Part shown: one piece after another, positions 51,371-62,286 of the stretch
How the letters are laid out: every line of letters begins with the position of its first letter
How positions within the stretch are numbered: position 1 is the first letter of the stretch
Position numbers and translations under genes: made by a program
The notes under the pieces: generated by a model
The model's input: the letters and a program-made list of their open reading frames with translations, nothing else
What the model was told of the DNA's origin: nothing
Database searches by the model: none
Source: Echinometra lucunter
Lineage: Eukaryota > Echinodermata > Echinoidea > Camarodonta > Echinometridae
NCBI GenBank assembly: GCA_029962745.1
Contig: CM057158.1
Coordinates: forward strand, 3,879,558 to 3,943,557
Length of the DNA: 64,000 nucleotides
Direction: 5' to 3'

Positions 51371-52438
51371 CAGATTTCATTTTCAAAGTTAAGATTTTTC
51401 GGAATTGCGAAGCTTCGAGGTCACAGACCTTTAGAATCTTCAAAATAACCAACCTTTTGGAATTGGAAACCTTTCGTCACTTCGGAAAACGAACCTTTGG
51501 CATTATGAACTTTTACAAAAGGAAATGTAACTAAGGATAACATGAATCTCTAAGGGAACAGATCAAAAACAAAATCGGTTTACGCTAGGAGTAATGCAGG
51601 GTCCGGCTACAGTCTTAAAAAGGATATAAAATCTCATAAAAATCGTCATAAAACGGAAAGCCTTTGTATTGGAAATAATCTCGAAAAGTATGCTGAAAAT
51701 AAGATACCCTGGACGGGTTTGGAAAAGTTCCACTCTCCTCATTCCCCTGTTTAAAAAAAAAATGGCCATTATGAAATAAACAACTACTCGTAGACAGAAG
51801 TTCGTGGGGCTATCTTTTTTAATCCGACCCAAAGTGCCAGTTGATATTATGGTAGCATAATAGGAGGGTAGAATCGTCTCGGATGACTTCATTCATGTCA
51901 ATGATATGCTTTTACATATCATTAAATCTTCTGTATACAACACTGATGGGATCGGATAATGCAGTCAGACAAGACACAATAAAACAACTACATCGCTATC
52001 GCAAGCATAACGTTTGAACAAAAGATGGGGTTTTGGTGGCAATAATAGAAATACCGTAAAGAATATTGTTGAGGGATGATAAGCTCAACGCGATGATTTC
52101 AACATTTGATCTGTTGGACTGTCAAGATGAGTTTTGTACATTCTTCAGGATAAACGAAAAAGAAGAAGAGGAAGATTGAACAGAGGTTTTTAAAGCGCAT
52201 TGTGAGGATTAACGGACCCCAAACAGCGATTTTCGTTGAAACACAAAACAGAAGGGCGTAGAAAATAACATCGGTTAACTTTTAATCCTGTCATATGAAG
52301 AAAACATGTTTAAAAAAAAAACACACATACCCACCCACACACACATTGATGCTTTGATAGAGCAGGGGCATGTTTAGTGGTTCTCCAGCTTGGAGTATGG
52401 AGCACCCCTTCCCTATCTTGGTTTGAAGGCCCAGAAGA

Positions 52439-52471
<33 letters not shown>

Positions 52472-53560
52472 TGCAGCTTCTCGAAGTCCACACTGAATGC
52501 TTGCCTCTTACTAATAACGTTTACGGGTGCGCTACCCTTGGTGAACAGAACGCTTTTGTTGGAATGTCTTTTTCAAATAAAAATGGCAGAAAATGTTCTC
52601 TAAAAGAGATTTAGTATGTTTAGCATATATTTTTTCTACACGAACTGATAAGGGAAGAAAAGGAAGCAACTCTATTTCTTAACAGGGTGCTGATGGGTAC
52701 TTGTTTTACTGCAAGTTTCTCTGAGGAACAAACAAGAGGAAGAAAGGCAAAAGAGGAAGATCAAAATTAATTTTGTATGCTTTCAAATTCGAAATTCTCT
52801 GACAAGCCTATAGCATGCAAGCGAGCAAACGAACCAAAATGAGTCGGTCACAGCTGCGATGAGAGCACCTCGCCAACATCCTGCTCCTAGGTCCTAGACC
52901 GACAGTCCGTTAACGAGACCATCAAAATAAACTTCAAACTTCAAACTTCAAAGAAATAAAGTCTTGAAGGCTGGGAAAGAAGATGAATGAAGGAGAACCA
53001 AAGGAACGTAACAGAAGGAAAACCAAAGAAACGTAACAGAAGGTGACACATACGAAATTCCCACCTGTCTATTCTTTTTATATTTCAGTCTGGTTGTCGG
53101 TCATGTTATGTCATGTTGGTCTGTGGCAGCCCATCTCCCATTTCCTCTTTTTAATTTCTTGCTATTTTCTCTTCTTTTCCCCCTTATGTTTCCTGTCTGT
53201 TTGTCTTGTCTTTTCTCGTCTTGTCCCTCTTTCGTCTTGTCTTGTCTTATGTTATCTTGTCTTATTTCTCCCTTTTCCTATTGTCCTTTCTCTTCTTTAA
53301 TTGTCTCAAATGCGCAACGCATCGTTCATCTGGCGGAGTCCTCACTGTGTGACTGAATCTGCAACTGTAATATATACTGCTGTTTCACCTACCTCCGTAT
53401 CACACATTCTTCTGGGTTTTTTTTCTTTACTCTCCTTTTTCTTTCTTGAGGAATCCACGTCACTACAAGCATTGCTTTTTTGTGGATTTCTCTTTTCCAA
53501 TATCATTTTTTTTTCTTTTAATACACTTGTCAAGCAGACATTTAATTTGTTTTGATGTTA
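51371..53560. other. gene-free interval with simple repeats
   Basis: Contains degenerate GAACCTTT-type text to 51515, an A run at 52441-52469 and CT-rich stretches around 53120-53300. No gene recognised on either strand. Confidence 0.45.
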
Positions 53561-53568
53561 ATTAGAGG

Positions 53569-54200
53569 CAGTGGCGGCACCAAGGGGGGGGGGGCATGAG
53601 GGGCATTTGCCCCCCCCCCCAGTTGCCCCCCTCCCCCAGAAATTTTGAGGACTGAAAAGAAAAATTATACAGTAATTTGTAAATAAGTAGATGTTGTCAT
53701 AAGCACCATATTCAAGCTGTGAAGTGCTCTAAAATACCATTTTCCGCTCTTCAAAACTTCGATTGAAAACCAAACAAGTGGTTATTTTTGGCTCGCTCGC
53801 TTTGCTCGCTTGTCATATTATAAAATTTCTTTTCTAAAATTCGATTAAAAACAAGAAAAGTAGCCATTTTTGGCTCGCTCGCTTTGCTCGCTCGTCATAT
53901 TTCAGAATATTTATTCGAAAATGCGATTAAAAACCAAAAAAGTGGTTATTTTTTGTTCGCTCGCTCACAAAATTGATATTAAAATGTGTGCAAGAGGAAA
54001 AAAGAAATAGTCCAAAAATTCAATTATCCCCCCCCCCACACTCCTCAAAGTGGATTTACGCCGGCGACTAAAACTCGCGCTTCACGCACGATTTTCCCAT
54101 ACACGAAAAAAAAATTGACTGCCCCTGCCCCCCCCAACATTTTCTTTTGCCCTCCATTTGCCCCCCCCCCCCCACTTTAACAATCCTGGTGTCGCCACTG
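53569..54200. mobile_element. 632-bp hAT-type MITE with 8-bp target duplication
   Basis: Termini CAGTGGCGGCACCA and (complement) CAGTGGCGACACCA differ at one base. ATTAGAGG flanks both sides (53561-53568 and 54201-54208). CAGTGGCG termini and 8-bp duplications are typical of hAT. G and C runs lie just inside each end, and the middle has three copies of an approximately 80-95-bp unit with GGCTCGCTCGCTTTGCTCGC. No transposase. Confidence 0.92.
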
Positions 54201-54208
54201 ATTAGAGG

Positions 54209-54889
54209 AAAAAATGTTGTATGTTTGTTTACTTACGGTATTTCTGCTTAAAAGAAGAAAGAAAATTATGTCTTGTGTTATTTTGGAAATAAAACCTGAA
54301 CTTGAAGGTTCATTAAAAAAAAAAAACGTATGACAAAATTACAAATTAAAGAAAAAAGAAAGAAAAATATGTCAAAGGGGGTATGATCATAGAAGTTCAC
54401 AGGAAAAGACGGGTAAAGCAGACATTTTATTTTTTTACTGTCTGTCTTCTGGGCTGCAGTCGATCAAACTGAATTTGAATTTGGAAAACCCAATCACAAA
54501 TGACTATACTACCGTACTTCCTGTAACAACATATCGTATAAACAGAAGGTGACACGCCTAACGGTACACAACATATCAGGACAAAATGACTTCAGAACCA
54601 AGTGAAATGACATTGTCATTCTACCATCACTGTGATCGGTTTTTATTTACGTTCTATTCACACAGGTGATGGAGGATAATTCAGCCTACCAAATTACGGA
54701 AGAAATCTGTCTACTCAAGGAGTTACCTCCTTGGTCTACCAAAGCCTTACAGCAAAATAACTTCAGGCACTCGGCAATATTGACTTTCCAAATGCTCACT
54801 CCCTTGTACCTCAGTCCCACCGTAGAAGACCGACACTAGACCGACTGCCAGCCTTCCGATTCTTGATAACGCGGGCTAAATGCTTTTTT
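54209..54889. other. gene-free interval
   Basis: A+T-rich sequence with A runs; no gene or element recognised. Confidence 0.4.
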
Positions 54890-55240
54890 TTTTTTTAAAT
54901 TCGGTCCGCTGTCGTTCTGCGATTTGCCCGTTGTCGTTCTGCTATCGGACCGTTGTCGTTCTGCCATTGGTTCGTCGTTCTGCTCTCGGTTCGTTATTTT
55001 TTATTTATTTTATTTTTTTTTAGAAACACATACATGCTCACGTTGGTATCAATATGCCTATAGCACGATGTACAATAAAAGAGCAATGTAAATTAAATAC
55101 CTCAGCTAAAGGGCATAAGTGCTGAGACGGGGATATATCCCTCGATTCTCGCGTCTCCAGTCAAGTGTCTTAAACCACTCGGCGAAACGTCAACTGTTGT
55201 TCTGCTATGTGTCCGTCGTCGTTCTGCTATCGGTCTTATA
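54890..55240 (+). repeat. GTCGTTCTGCTATCGG-type minisatellite split by a SINE
   Basis: Units of about 20-22 bp with CGTTCTGC recur at about 54910-54990 and resume at 55197-55235 after the SINE (55022-55190). The SINE probably inserted into a pre-existing array. Confidence 0.7.
55022..55190 (-). mobile_element. tRNA-derived SINE, family A, copy 2
   Basis: Same body as the other family A copies (GAGCAATGTAAAT, GCATAAGTGC, GCGTCTCCAGTCAAG on the plus strand). The B-box region is mutated (GGGATATATCCC), so this is an older copy. Confidence 0.75.
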
Positions 55241-57428
55241 GGTGTTACTGGGGTATTAAGCACGCCGTACACTAGGAAAAACCTGCTATGTATGATATGA
55301 ACAATTGAATCATAATTTTTGTTTGTTTATTTCTAAGATATTTTATAAATCAATCACATAATACAAATCAACATAAAATGATATGTATTAATATATTATG
55401 ACTTAAACAAAACATACACATTTGTGATTGAGTGATTGACAAAATATATATTAAAAACACGCGCATACACAAAAAATACCCCCCCCCAAAAAAAAAAAAA
55501 AAAAAAAAAACTAACTAAATAAATAAATAAAAATAAAAATACAAATAAATTTTAAAAAATAATAAAATACAGAGTACAGATAGTGGCTTCACATAACTAA
55601 TTCATACAATGAACTACAGAATCTCATTTTCTAAGATGTGTTTCTTGATTACTTCGTTCATTTGCAATTTTTATTTTCATTTTCCACTACGTAGAAGCTA
55701 CTTGAATAGCTTCTACTCTTTCAAATATATACTTCATTCAGTGCATTTAAGTCACTAATTTCCATCCAAAGGTTCAATAAAATTCTACTGTCAACCCAAC
55801 ATTCCCAGGACTTCTATTACGTTGCATATACTTTTCGAAGCTTTCAAACATACATCCTTAGTCAATTTACCTTCACAGGAACTTTTGCTATCATTCGACA
55901 ACCTCAGGAAATCTGCCATGTACAAGAAATTGTCTCAAAGTGTATCCGTATCACAATTTTCTGTTTGTGAATATAAGCACATGTTCACGATTCTATGTAA
56001 AAATATGTGCTCGGTCATTAGCAACTCTATCATATCCATCCCTTAATCTTTGATAACACTTTTTTTTCGCTTTATTTGAAAACAAGAATTTGCGTGATGT
56101 GTTCTTTTTTTTTTCTTCTTTTTTTTTTTTGCACCTCAAACCAGAAGTGTTGAGATTGTCTTGATTTCTGGCTTTCTCTTCATTCATGTTGTTTACTCTG
56201 ATGAGTGCATGTCGAAAGGCTTCATCATATTCAACACTATTCTCACATTTAAACAAGTCAAATCTTCAAATGATCAAGGGTTTGCATGGTCGTATAATGC
56301 GAGACTCCTTGTAGAAATAACAGCAAAGTCAACTCCGAATCGTAGTAAAGGCGTCATAGCAATTTTGCGATTAGTTAGGATTTGGAGCCGATGTGGCATT
56401 TTTCCTACCAGAGGCTTACAGTTAACCGAAATTTCAGTTCATTCCTAACACTATTAGGACCTCATATAAGATCATTTCCCATTTGTTGCAATATCGGGTC
56501 GAAGTCGAATTGTATAATACCCAACTGCCTTTACACATGCATTTTTCGAAAACGAAAGAAAACAAACTGTTGATTCGAGGGCTACTTGGCAACAGATGAA
56601 TTTAACAAGCGGTGTAACAACCTCAAAAGCGTACACAAAATGTGAAAATAGGCCTACTTATTTCTAATTCCAAATTCGCATTTGATTAAGTGAGTAGGTG
56701 TATTTGCGAAATATATTTTTTATTTGTAAGATTAAAGATTCATTCACAGAAGTTTGATTACGTGACTATTTTGTGCATTGTCATTTCATAACGGTAACCG
56801 AATGCCAACTGTAGTCTTTATTCTGTACATAATCTTAAACCTAAAACTAAATGTTAAAAAAGTTAAACGACAAGGGGGGCATTCCATTCCAGAGTGAGAG
56901 AAAGAGGGTGAAGAAAGAGAGAGAAAAAAAAAAGAAAGAAAGAAAGAAAACGTGTACGAGAAAGAAATAGAGACAGAGAGAACGAAGAAAAAGTAAGAAA
57001 GAGAAAACGAGAGAATCAGAGTTAAGAGAGATGACATAAGATATAGAATGGAAGCCTATACGAGAATAAAACGGAACACCCCAGATAGCCATATACGGTG
57101 GGTTAACGTCGCTGTAGGCATGATAGGGGTATGCTTTCTTCGGCATGGTCGTAGTCAACCAAGCAAATCTGGCCAAAGTTGTGTCAACCCTGCATTATTC
57201 CATCGTCAGTTTGTAACTGTCCCGGTAACTGTTGAACCAGTGTCTGCCCGATATGGGCCAAATGACATCGGTCTTGCTTCTTATCTTCGACAGAGGGTTG
57301 ACGTGCAAGTACACGCTGTCGGCAGATTTGGTTTCATTGATAAATATGATAGTACGAAAGCCTAAATATATCAAGTCGTTACTGGTAACTCCTTGATTAC
57401 ATTGATGACTTTCATGCTGTATCGCTTT
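55241..57428. other. region downstream of the TLR stop, including its probable 3' UTR
   Basis: No supported coding sequence on either strand. A minus-strand AATAAA at 56817-56822 is a candidate TLR polyadenylation signal, giving a 3' UTR of about 600 nt. AG-rich text at 56890-57015 is simple repeat. A 105-codon plus-strand frame at 57048-57365 is antisense to the presumed UTR and has no recognisable motif. Confidence 0.4.
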
Positions 57429-60070
57429 CTACTCGTTGGGAATCAAGTCATTGGTTCTTAAATTGATAGTAAGATTTTTTGCTAATTCATTCCAGAAATA
57501 CTCCTGTCCTCTCTGGTCTTCAGTCCAGTAGAGATAGGGTCTGCCATCACTGAGATATAACCTCGCCAGGAAGGGTATCTCATCATCTGGGATGTCTTCG
57601 AGGAAGACCACGACCACGAATTCGGTCTGGGTGTCACTCACGTGGTCCATGGCAATGCGCAACTTGAGCATGAACCAGCGATCGCGTACAGCGGCTCGGC
57701 TGAGTAGAATCATGGTCTTGTAACTATGGGTCACCACGTAGTCAACAGAATCCAAGTAGTACATACCTAATACGAGGTCTTCATCACCGATGATGTTCCT
57801 CTGGAATTGTGGGAGGCGTTCTTCAAGAGCCGGACGAAGATGCTCGCGAACCCATTCTTCGTCGTCGTCATAGAAGATGATATTCATGTCGAATTCGTAA
57901 TCATTGTGGTCTCGTGCGTCTTGCATTTCATTATACCCAATGGCGGCCAGTTTCAAGAGAAAAAGCTTGTACCTCAGAGGCCATCGGTTGTGGTACACGA
58001 GTACCAGGATGACGAGTAAGCAAACGACGGCAAGTGGAATCAAACAGAAGACGACAATGTTCGGCTTACACAATTCCGTAGGGTCGAAATCTTTCAGGAG
58101 TTTTTTTCGAAAAGGTGCAAGCGATGATGAGGAACAGATGGTATTTTCTTCGTTCATTAGTTGTACTTGTCCCTTTAACCATTTCGGAAACCACTTCAGA
58201 TTACAGTCACAGACGATCGGGTTCAGTGACAGATCAAGCGATGTGAGAGAAGAATCGATTGGTTGAAAAGTGCTTTGGTTTAGATATGTGAATTTATTAT
58301 TTGCTAAGGAAAGAACTTCAAGCCTTGTGTTATCCAAAAACAATACCTCATCGAGAAAGGTTAAAAGGTTTTCATCGAGGTAAATGATGATCACTTGAGC
58401 TAAACCTTTCAGTAAGTCGTAATGGAGATTCTGAATTATATTTTCTGTTAAATAGAGGACCTGTAGAGACTCCAAACCAGTAAATACGAGAGGGTGAAGA
58501 TATGAAATTTTACAGCTGTCAAAACTAAGATCCTGTAAAGCAGAAAGGTCCCGGAAGACGCCAGGTTTCAAAATACCACTCATGCTATCAAAGCGATTTC
58601 TACTGAGATCCAGAGTCGTCAGGTTGAACAATCCATCGAAAAGAGATACTCCCAGAACTGAATCCCACATGTAATATATGTAAAGCTCCGACTCTGCCAG
58701 ATTCAAATTTAGAAGAGATTGTGTATGCTTAAAAGATTCACTTGGCTGTAGATATAAGGGCCCTACCAAATTGTTCATCAGGGAAAGGGATTCTAGTGTT
58801 GGGGTTTCCAGAAATAATTCTGTAATGCTGCTTTCTGACAGATCAAGTTCTCGGATACTGTAAAGTTCCGTCAAAGCTGTGATTTCAACGACAGCAAGTC
58901 GTCTGTTCTTCCCCAAGTTTAAGACGGTTAGATTTCTCAAACCACGAAATGTACCTGCACTGATCTCTGTCAAAAGATTTACAGATAAGTCCAACCTGAG
59001 CAAGTCGATTGGCCAGGCATGACCATGCCGATTAACAGAAACTATTTTGTTGTGGTCTAAATTCAGTTCTCTTAGCTTCGGCATATATTTAAATAAGTCC
59101 GGTTCAATTTCGGCTATATTGTTATCGGGAAGGTTAAGTCGTTTAAGTCTTGTATAGAGCTCCTTCCCACGATTGACAGAGAATTCATGAAGAAAATTAT
59201 CGCGGAGTCGTTCAAATACATCTATTGGCAGAGCAGTCAAATTGGCAGCTTGAATTGTAAGGTCTTCAATCTCCGGATTATGTGAGATGCCAATGAATAG
59301 GTCTCTCACTACCTCGGAAGTCATAGGGTGGAAGCCGAGCTCCAAAGATTGGACTTGCAGTGATGCGATCACACCGGGATCGACCGATTTGATTGGGTTT
59401 GCTCCTAGATCCAGAAACGAAGTGTGACACGCAAAGGTGAAACTGTCAGCAGTGAGGTGTTCAATTTCATTTGCTGAAAGGAGAACATTTTCTATCCTAC
59501 CACAAGAAGTGAAATTTATGAAGGACAATAAATTGTAGGAAACGCTTATAGAATACAAGTGTCTGCTCCATTTAAGAGTGTCGTTCGGCAGAGATTCTAT
59601 GCCTGAAAACTCCAAACTGAGAAAGGCCAGATTGCCAGCCCATCTGAACAAACCTCTATCAGGAAGTACCAGATGGAGATTGGAAGACATCTGTAGGTTC
59701 ATCAGTTCCTTGAGAGGATAGAATGCGGCGGGTTCGATCACTCCAATTTCATTGTCAGAAAGGTCCAGGAATGAGATGTTGGGGTACCTTCGAAACGATG
59801 AGTTCAGGAGAGATGTGATGTCATTATTACTTAAAATAAGACGTTCGATGTCCTTAGAAAGATTCTGAGGAACAGCCTCGAGTCCTCTCGAAGTACAGTC
59901 AGCTTCCCTCCGATCAGCGTCCCAGTCGCATCCCTGATGTAAGCCTTCCAGAGATGGGTTTACGGTAGGAGTCAACATGGCATCTCCCCTGAAGGTTTGG
60001 GGGGGGGAAAGCATGCAAGAAGACAAGCTCCGAACAATGGGAGAAAGAAGGGATGAGATCTGAACGCCAT
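57429..60070 (-). CDS. Toll-like receptor, single exon, with signal peptide displaced by a homopolymer frameshift
   Basis: Innate immune receptor of the LRR-TIR type, expected in the plasma or endosomal membrane with the TIR in the cytosol. The main frame runs from ATG at 60014 to TAG at 57429 (861 aa): LRRNT with Cys 29 and 40, about 22 leucine-rich repeats (residues about 50-595), LRRCT (NPIVCDCNLKWFPKWL...ELC, about 595-650), one hydrophobic TM helix (654-674, nt 57993-58055) and a TIR domain (about 705-850, nt 57902-57465). No intron, as in most sea-urchin TLRs. The main frame has no signal peptide; one is present in another frame from ATG 60070, joined across a 9-C run. TIR box 1 reads FDMNIIFYDDDEEW, box 2 DEDLVLG lacks the usual Pro, box 3 EYFW is present. 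Confidence 0.93.
59972..60070 (-). CDS. TLR signal-peptide frame, cut off by the 9-C run
   Basis: Starting at an ATG in strong context (CACCATGG), the frame reads MAFRSHPFFLPLFGACLLAC and then enters the C run (complement of 59999-60007) and stops at 59972-59974. The hydrophobic core followed by Ala-Cys is a typical secretory signal peptide. One extra C, or two fewer, would join it to the receptor frame. It may be a sequence error, an allele or a real null. Confidence 0.8.
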   Translation of the reverse strand: MAFRSHPFFLPLFGACLLACFPPPKPSGEMPC

Positions 60071-60179
60071 GGTGACTTATTCCCGAATGGCAGAGGAAAA
60101 AAGAGAGAAAGAGCGGAAGGAATAGCTTCTATACGAATCAGATTCAAGCAAAGACACTGCTATTAAAGTTTATTTCCAA

Positions 60180-61849
60180 TAACAGATATCACTATTATTC
60201 TGTTACACCATTGTAAGCTTTTGATGATTACACTATATAGACATCTTGTTTTAATTAGTAATAAAAACCTAATAATTGCTCATAAAACATGGCGGTATAG
60301 CTATTCAAAACTCGTAATAACCGTACGTGGATAAAGCCAATTCTTTGAAAGTTTTCATTTCATTAAAAAAAACCGCATTTAAATGCATGTGACTTTGAAA
60401 TGTGAGCTACTGGTCTAAATGAAACTTTATTCATGGCAGTTTTTATCTTTTGCAATTTGAGACACTAACATGACTAACGAAAGCAATTTTCTCACTAAAA
60501 CAACGAAGGAACACTTTGATGGTGTCATCTTAACACATTTGAAAATAAAACCAACGAATGTAGGAGGGAGATAAGGAAAGAAAGAGAGAGAGCGAGAAAG
60601 AGCAGTAGTAATACAAAATTGAAAGGAATCAATAAATTTAAGATTTAATAACGTGGAGCGGGGAAGGGCGTGACGATTTGGGGCAGCATTACAGTTTTAT
60701 CATTTACATAGGTACGAAATTTTCTCAAAAAGACCTACATGTGTTTTTTTTTAATGCAACAAGACTTTAACTGATAATATATATTTTTAAAAATACAAAA
60801 CAATGGGATTTTGTAAGTATTCTATAATTCAGTTCCATTATTCAATTCGGTTCAATTTCGATTAAACATTTTGCATTTCATAGACACCAAGTACAGGCCG
60901 ATTAATATTTTGTGGATTTAAACTAACAAATGAAAGAAGTGCTAATAAATGAAGGAAATCAGAGCATTACTCTAAACTTGAGGCTAAAAAAAAATGCCAG
61001 AAGTTTCGTTTCCGGACCTCACTGTTTCGTCCGGGAGTAGAGTAGTCAGATGTATTACTCTGCTTCCGTGCTTTAGGATATTTTGTTCATAGCAAGCAGG
61101 ACGGATCGACAGTTTCGCTTACAATCTTTTTGACAGGTTTGGATGTGGGATGAAAACTCACTATTACCGGTGGAAATACAGCAAAAGTATTTTTGTTACA
61201 AAGAGAGCCTTTCTAGATTTTATATCATTATTGTAGCTAAAACAGTTATGTGTAACGATAACATATTCAATTAAAAAAAAACATAGCCATTTATTGATCA
61301 ATAAACGATAGGTGCAAAATACAAAAGAATAGCTTTTGAAAGCATCAAAAACATATATAAATCTAGGCTGATCTATAGAATCAATAATAGCAGTGCGAAG
61401 TTTCAACTGTTGGACCTCTTTATTATATGGGCCCATCACGCTTTGGCCCCCGCCCCACTCTGCGTCAGTACGTTTGTTTGTTGACTTCTTATCTGTTGTT
61501 ATACTGATGCATATATCTGCAAATACAAATCAACTGATAATTATAAAAAGGACACTAATGAATTTCGAATAAAAAGCAAAATATCTGATAATTTCATACT
61601 GGTGCTGCATTAACAATATGGGAAAGATAATCACATTGATGTACATGCTTGTACCTATGAGAAGTTCAAATACAGTAATGTTAAAAGGACGTTGATCAAG
61701 TAAAACAGAACAGAAAGTCATGTTTGAAAGAGTATCAACCCTATTCAGGTAGTAGTAACAGAGTAATGACATTGACCATAATGATATTAACACGAATGTG
61801 CGATTGTAAATATGGATATCATTGTAATATTTTTATCATTTAAAAAAAA
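60180..61849. other. region upstream of the TLR, nothing recognised
   Basis: Upstream of the TLR on its strand. A+T-rich, no second TLR copy, no clear TATA element placed well for the ATG at 60070. Short AG repeats near 60580. Confidence 0.4.
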
Positions 61850-62032
61850 AACACCACATGCACACGTTGGTTTCATTATGCATATAGCACATCACTTTAT
61901 TTGATAGACGATAAAACAGCAACGTAGATAAAATGCCTTGCTCAAGGGCATTATAAGTGCCGTGCCGGGGATCGAACCCCGGACTTTCGCGTCTCCAGTC
62001 AAGCGCCTTAAACCACTCGACTTATACGGCAC
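61850..62032 (-). mobile_element. tRNA-derived SINE, family A, copy 3, well preserved
   Basis: The head (61957-62032 on the minus strand) is 76 nt and its ends GTGCCGT and ACGGCAC form a perfect 7-bp acceptor stem. The T-arm CCGGG-GTTCGAT-CCCCGG and A box GAGTGGTTTAAGGC are intact. The body continues to an A-rich end near 61850. The preserved cloverleaf suggests a recent insertion or a good Pol III promoter. Confidence 0.85.
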
Positions 62033-62157
62033 CTCTATAATATTAATATGATAAGTTTCGATCATTGGTGATTGGCGCAGCATCCTTCCACTCTGCTGCC
62101 TTTGTTTATATAAGGATATTCATTCATAAAGATGTGAGGGAGTTAGGAAGGACGGAG

Positions 62158-62286
62158 GAAAGATAGCTAGAGACAGCGGAAGGTAGAGATAGAGAGAGAG
62201 GGGGAAGAGAGAGAGAGAGAGAGGGGGGGGGGGAAGAGAGAGAGAGAGGGTGGGGGGGGGAAGAGAGAGAGAGGGGGGGGGGGGGT
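62158..62286 (+). repeat. GA microsatellite with G runs
   Basis: AGAGAG tracts alternate with G runs of up to about 13 bases in a repeated pattern (AGAGAGAGAGGG then GGGGGAAG). Confidence 0.92.

Noticed and set aside
57048..57365. 105-codon plus-strand frame downstream of the TLR stop
   Set aside because: Antisense to the likely TLR 3' UTR and without recognisable domain or splice context.
57807..58266. Plus-strand frames opposite the TLR
   Set aside because: Shadows of the receptor coding frame.
61957..62032. Possible functional tRNA gene on the minus strand
   Set aside because: Although the acceptor stem and T-arm pair, the D-arm region is unusual and the sequence continues into a SINE body shared by two other copies.
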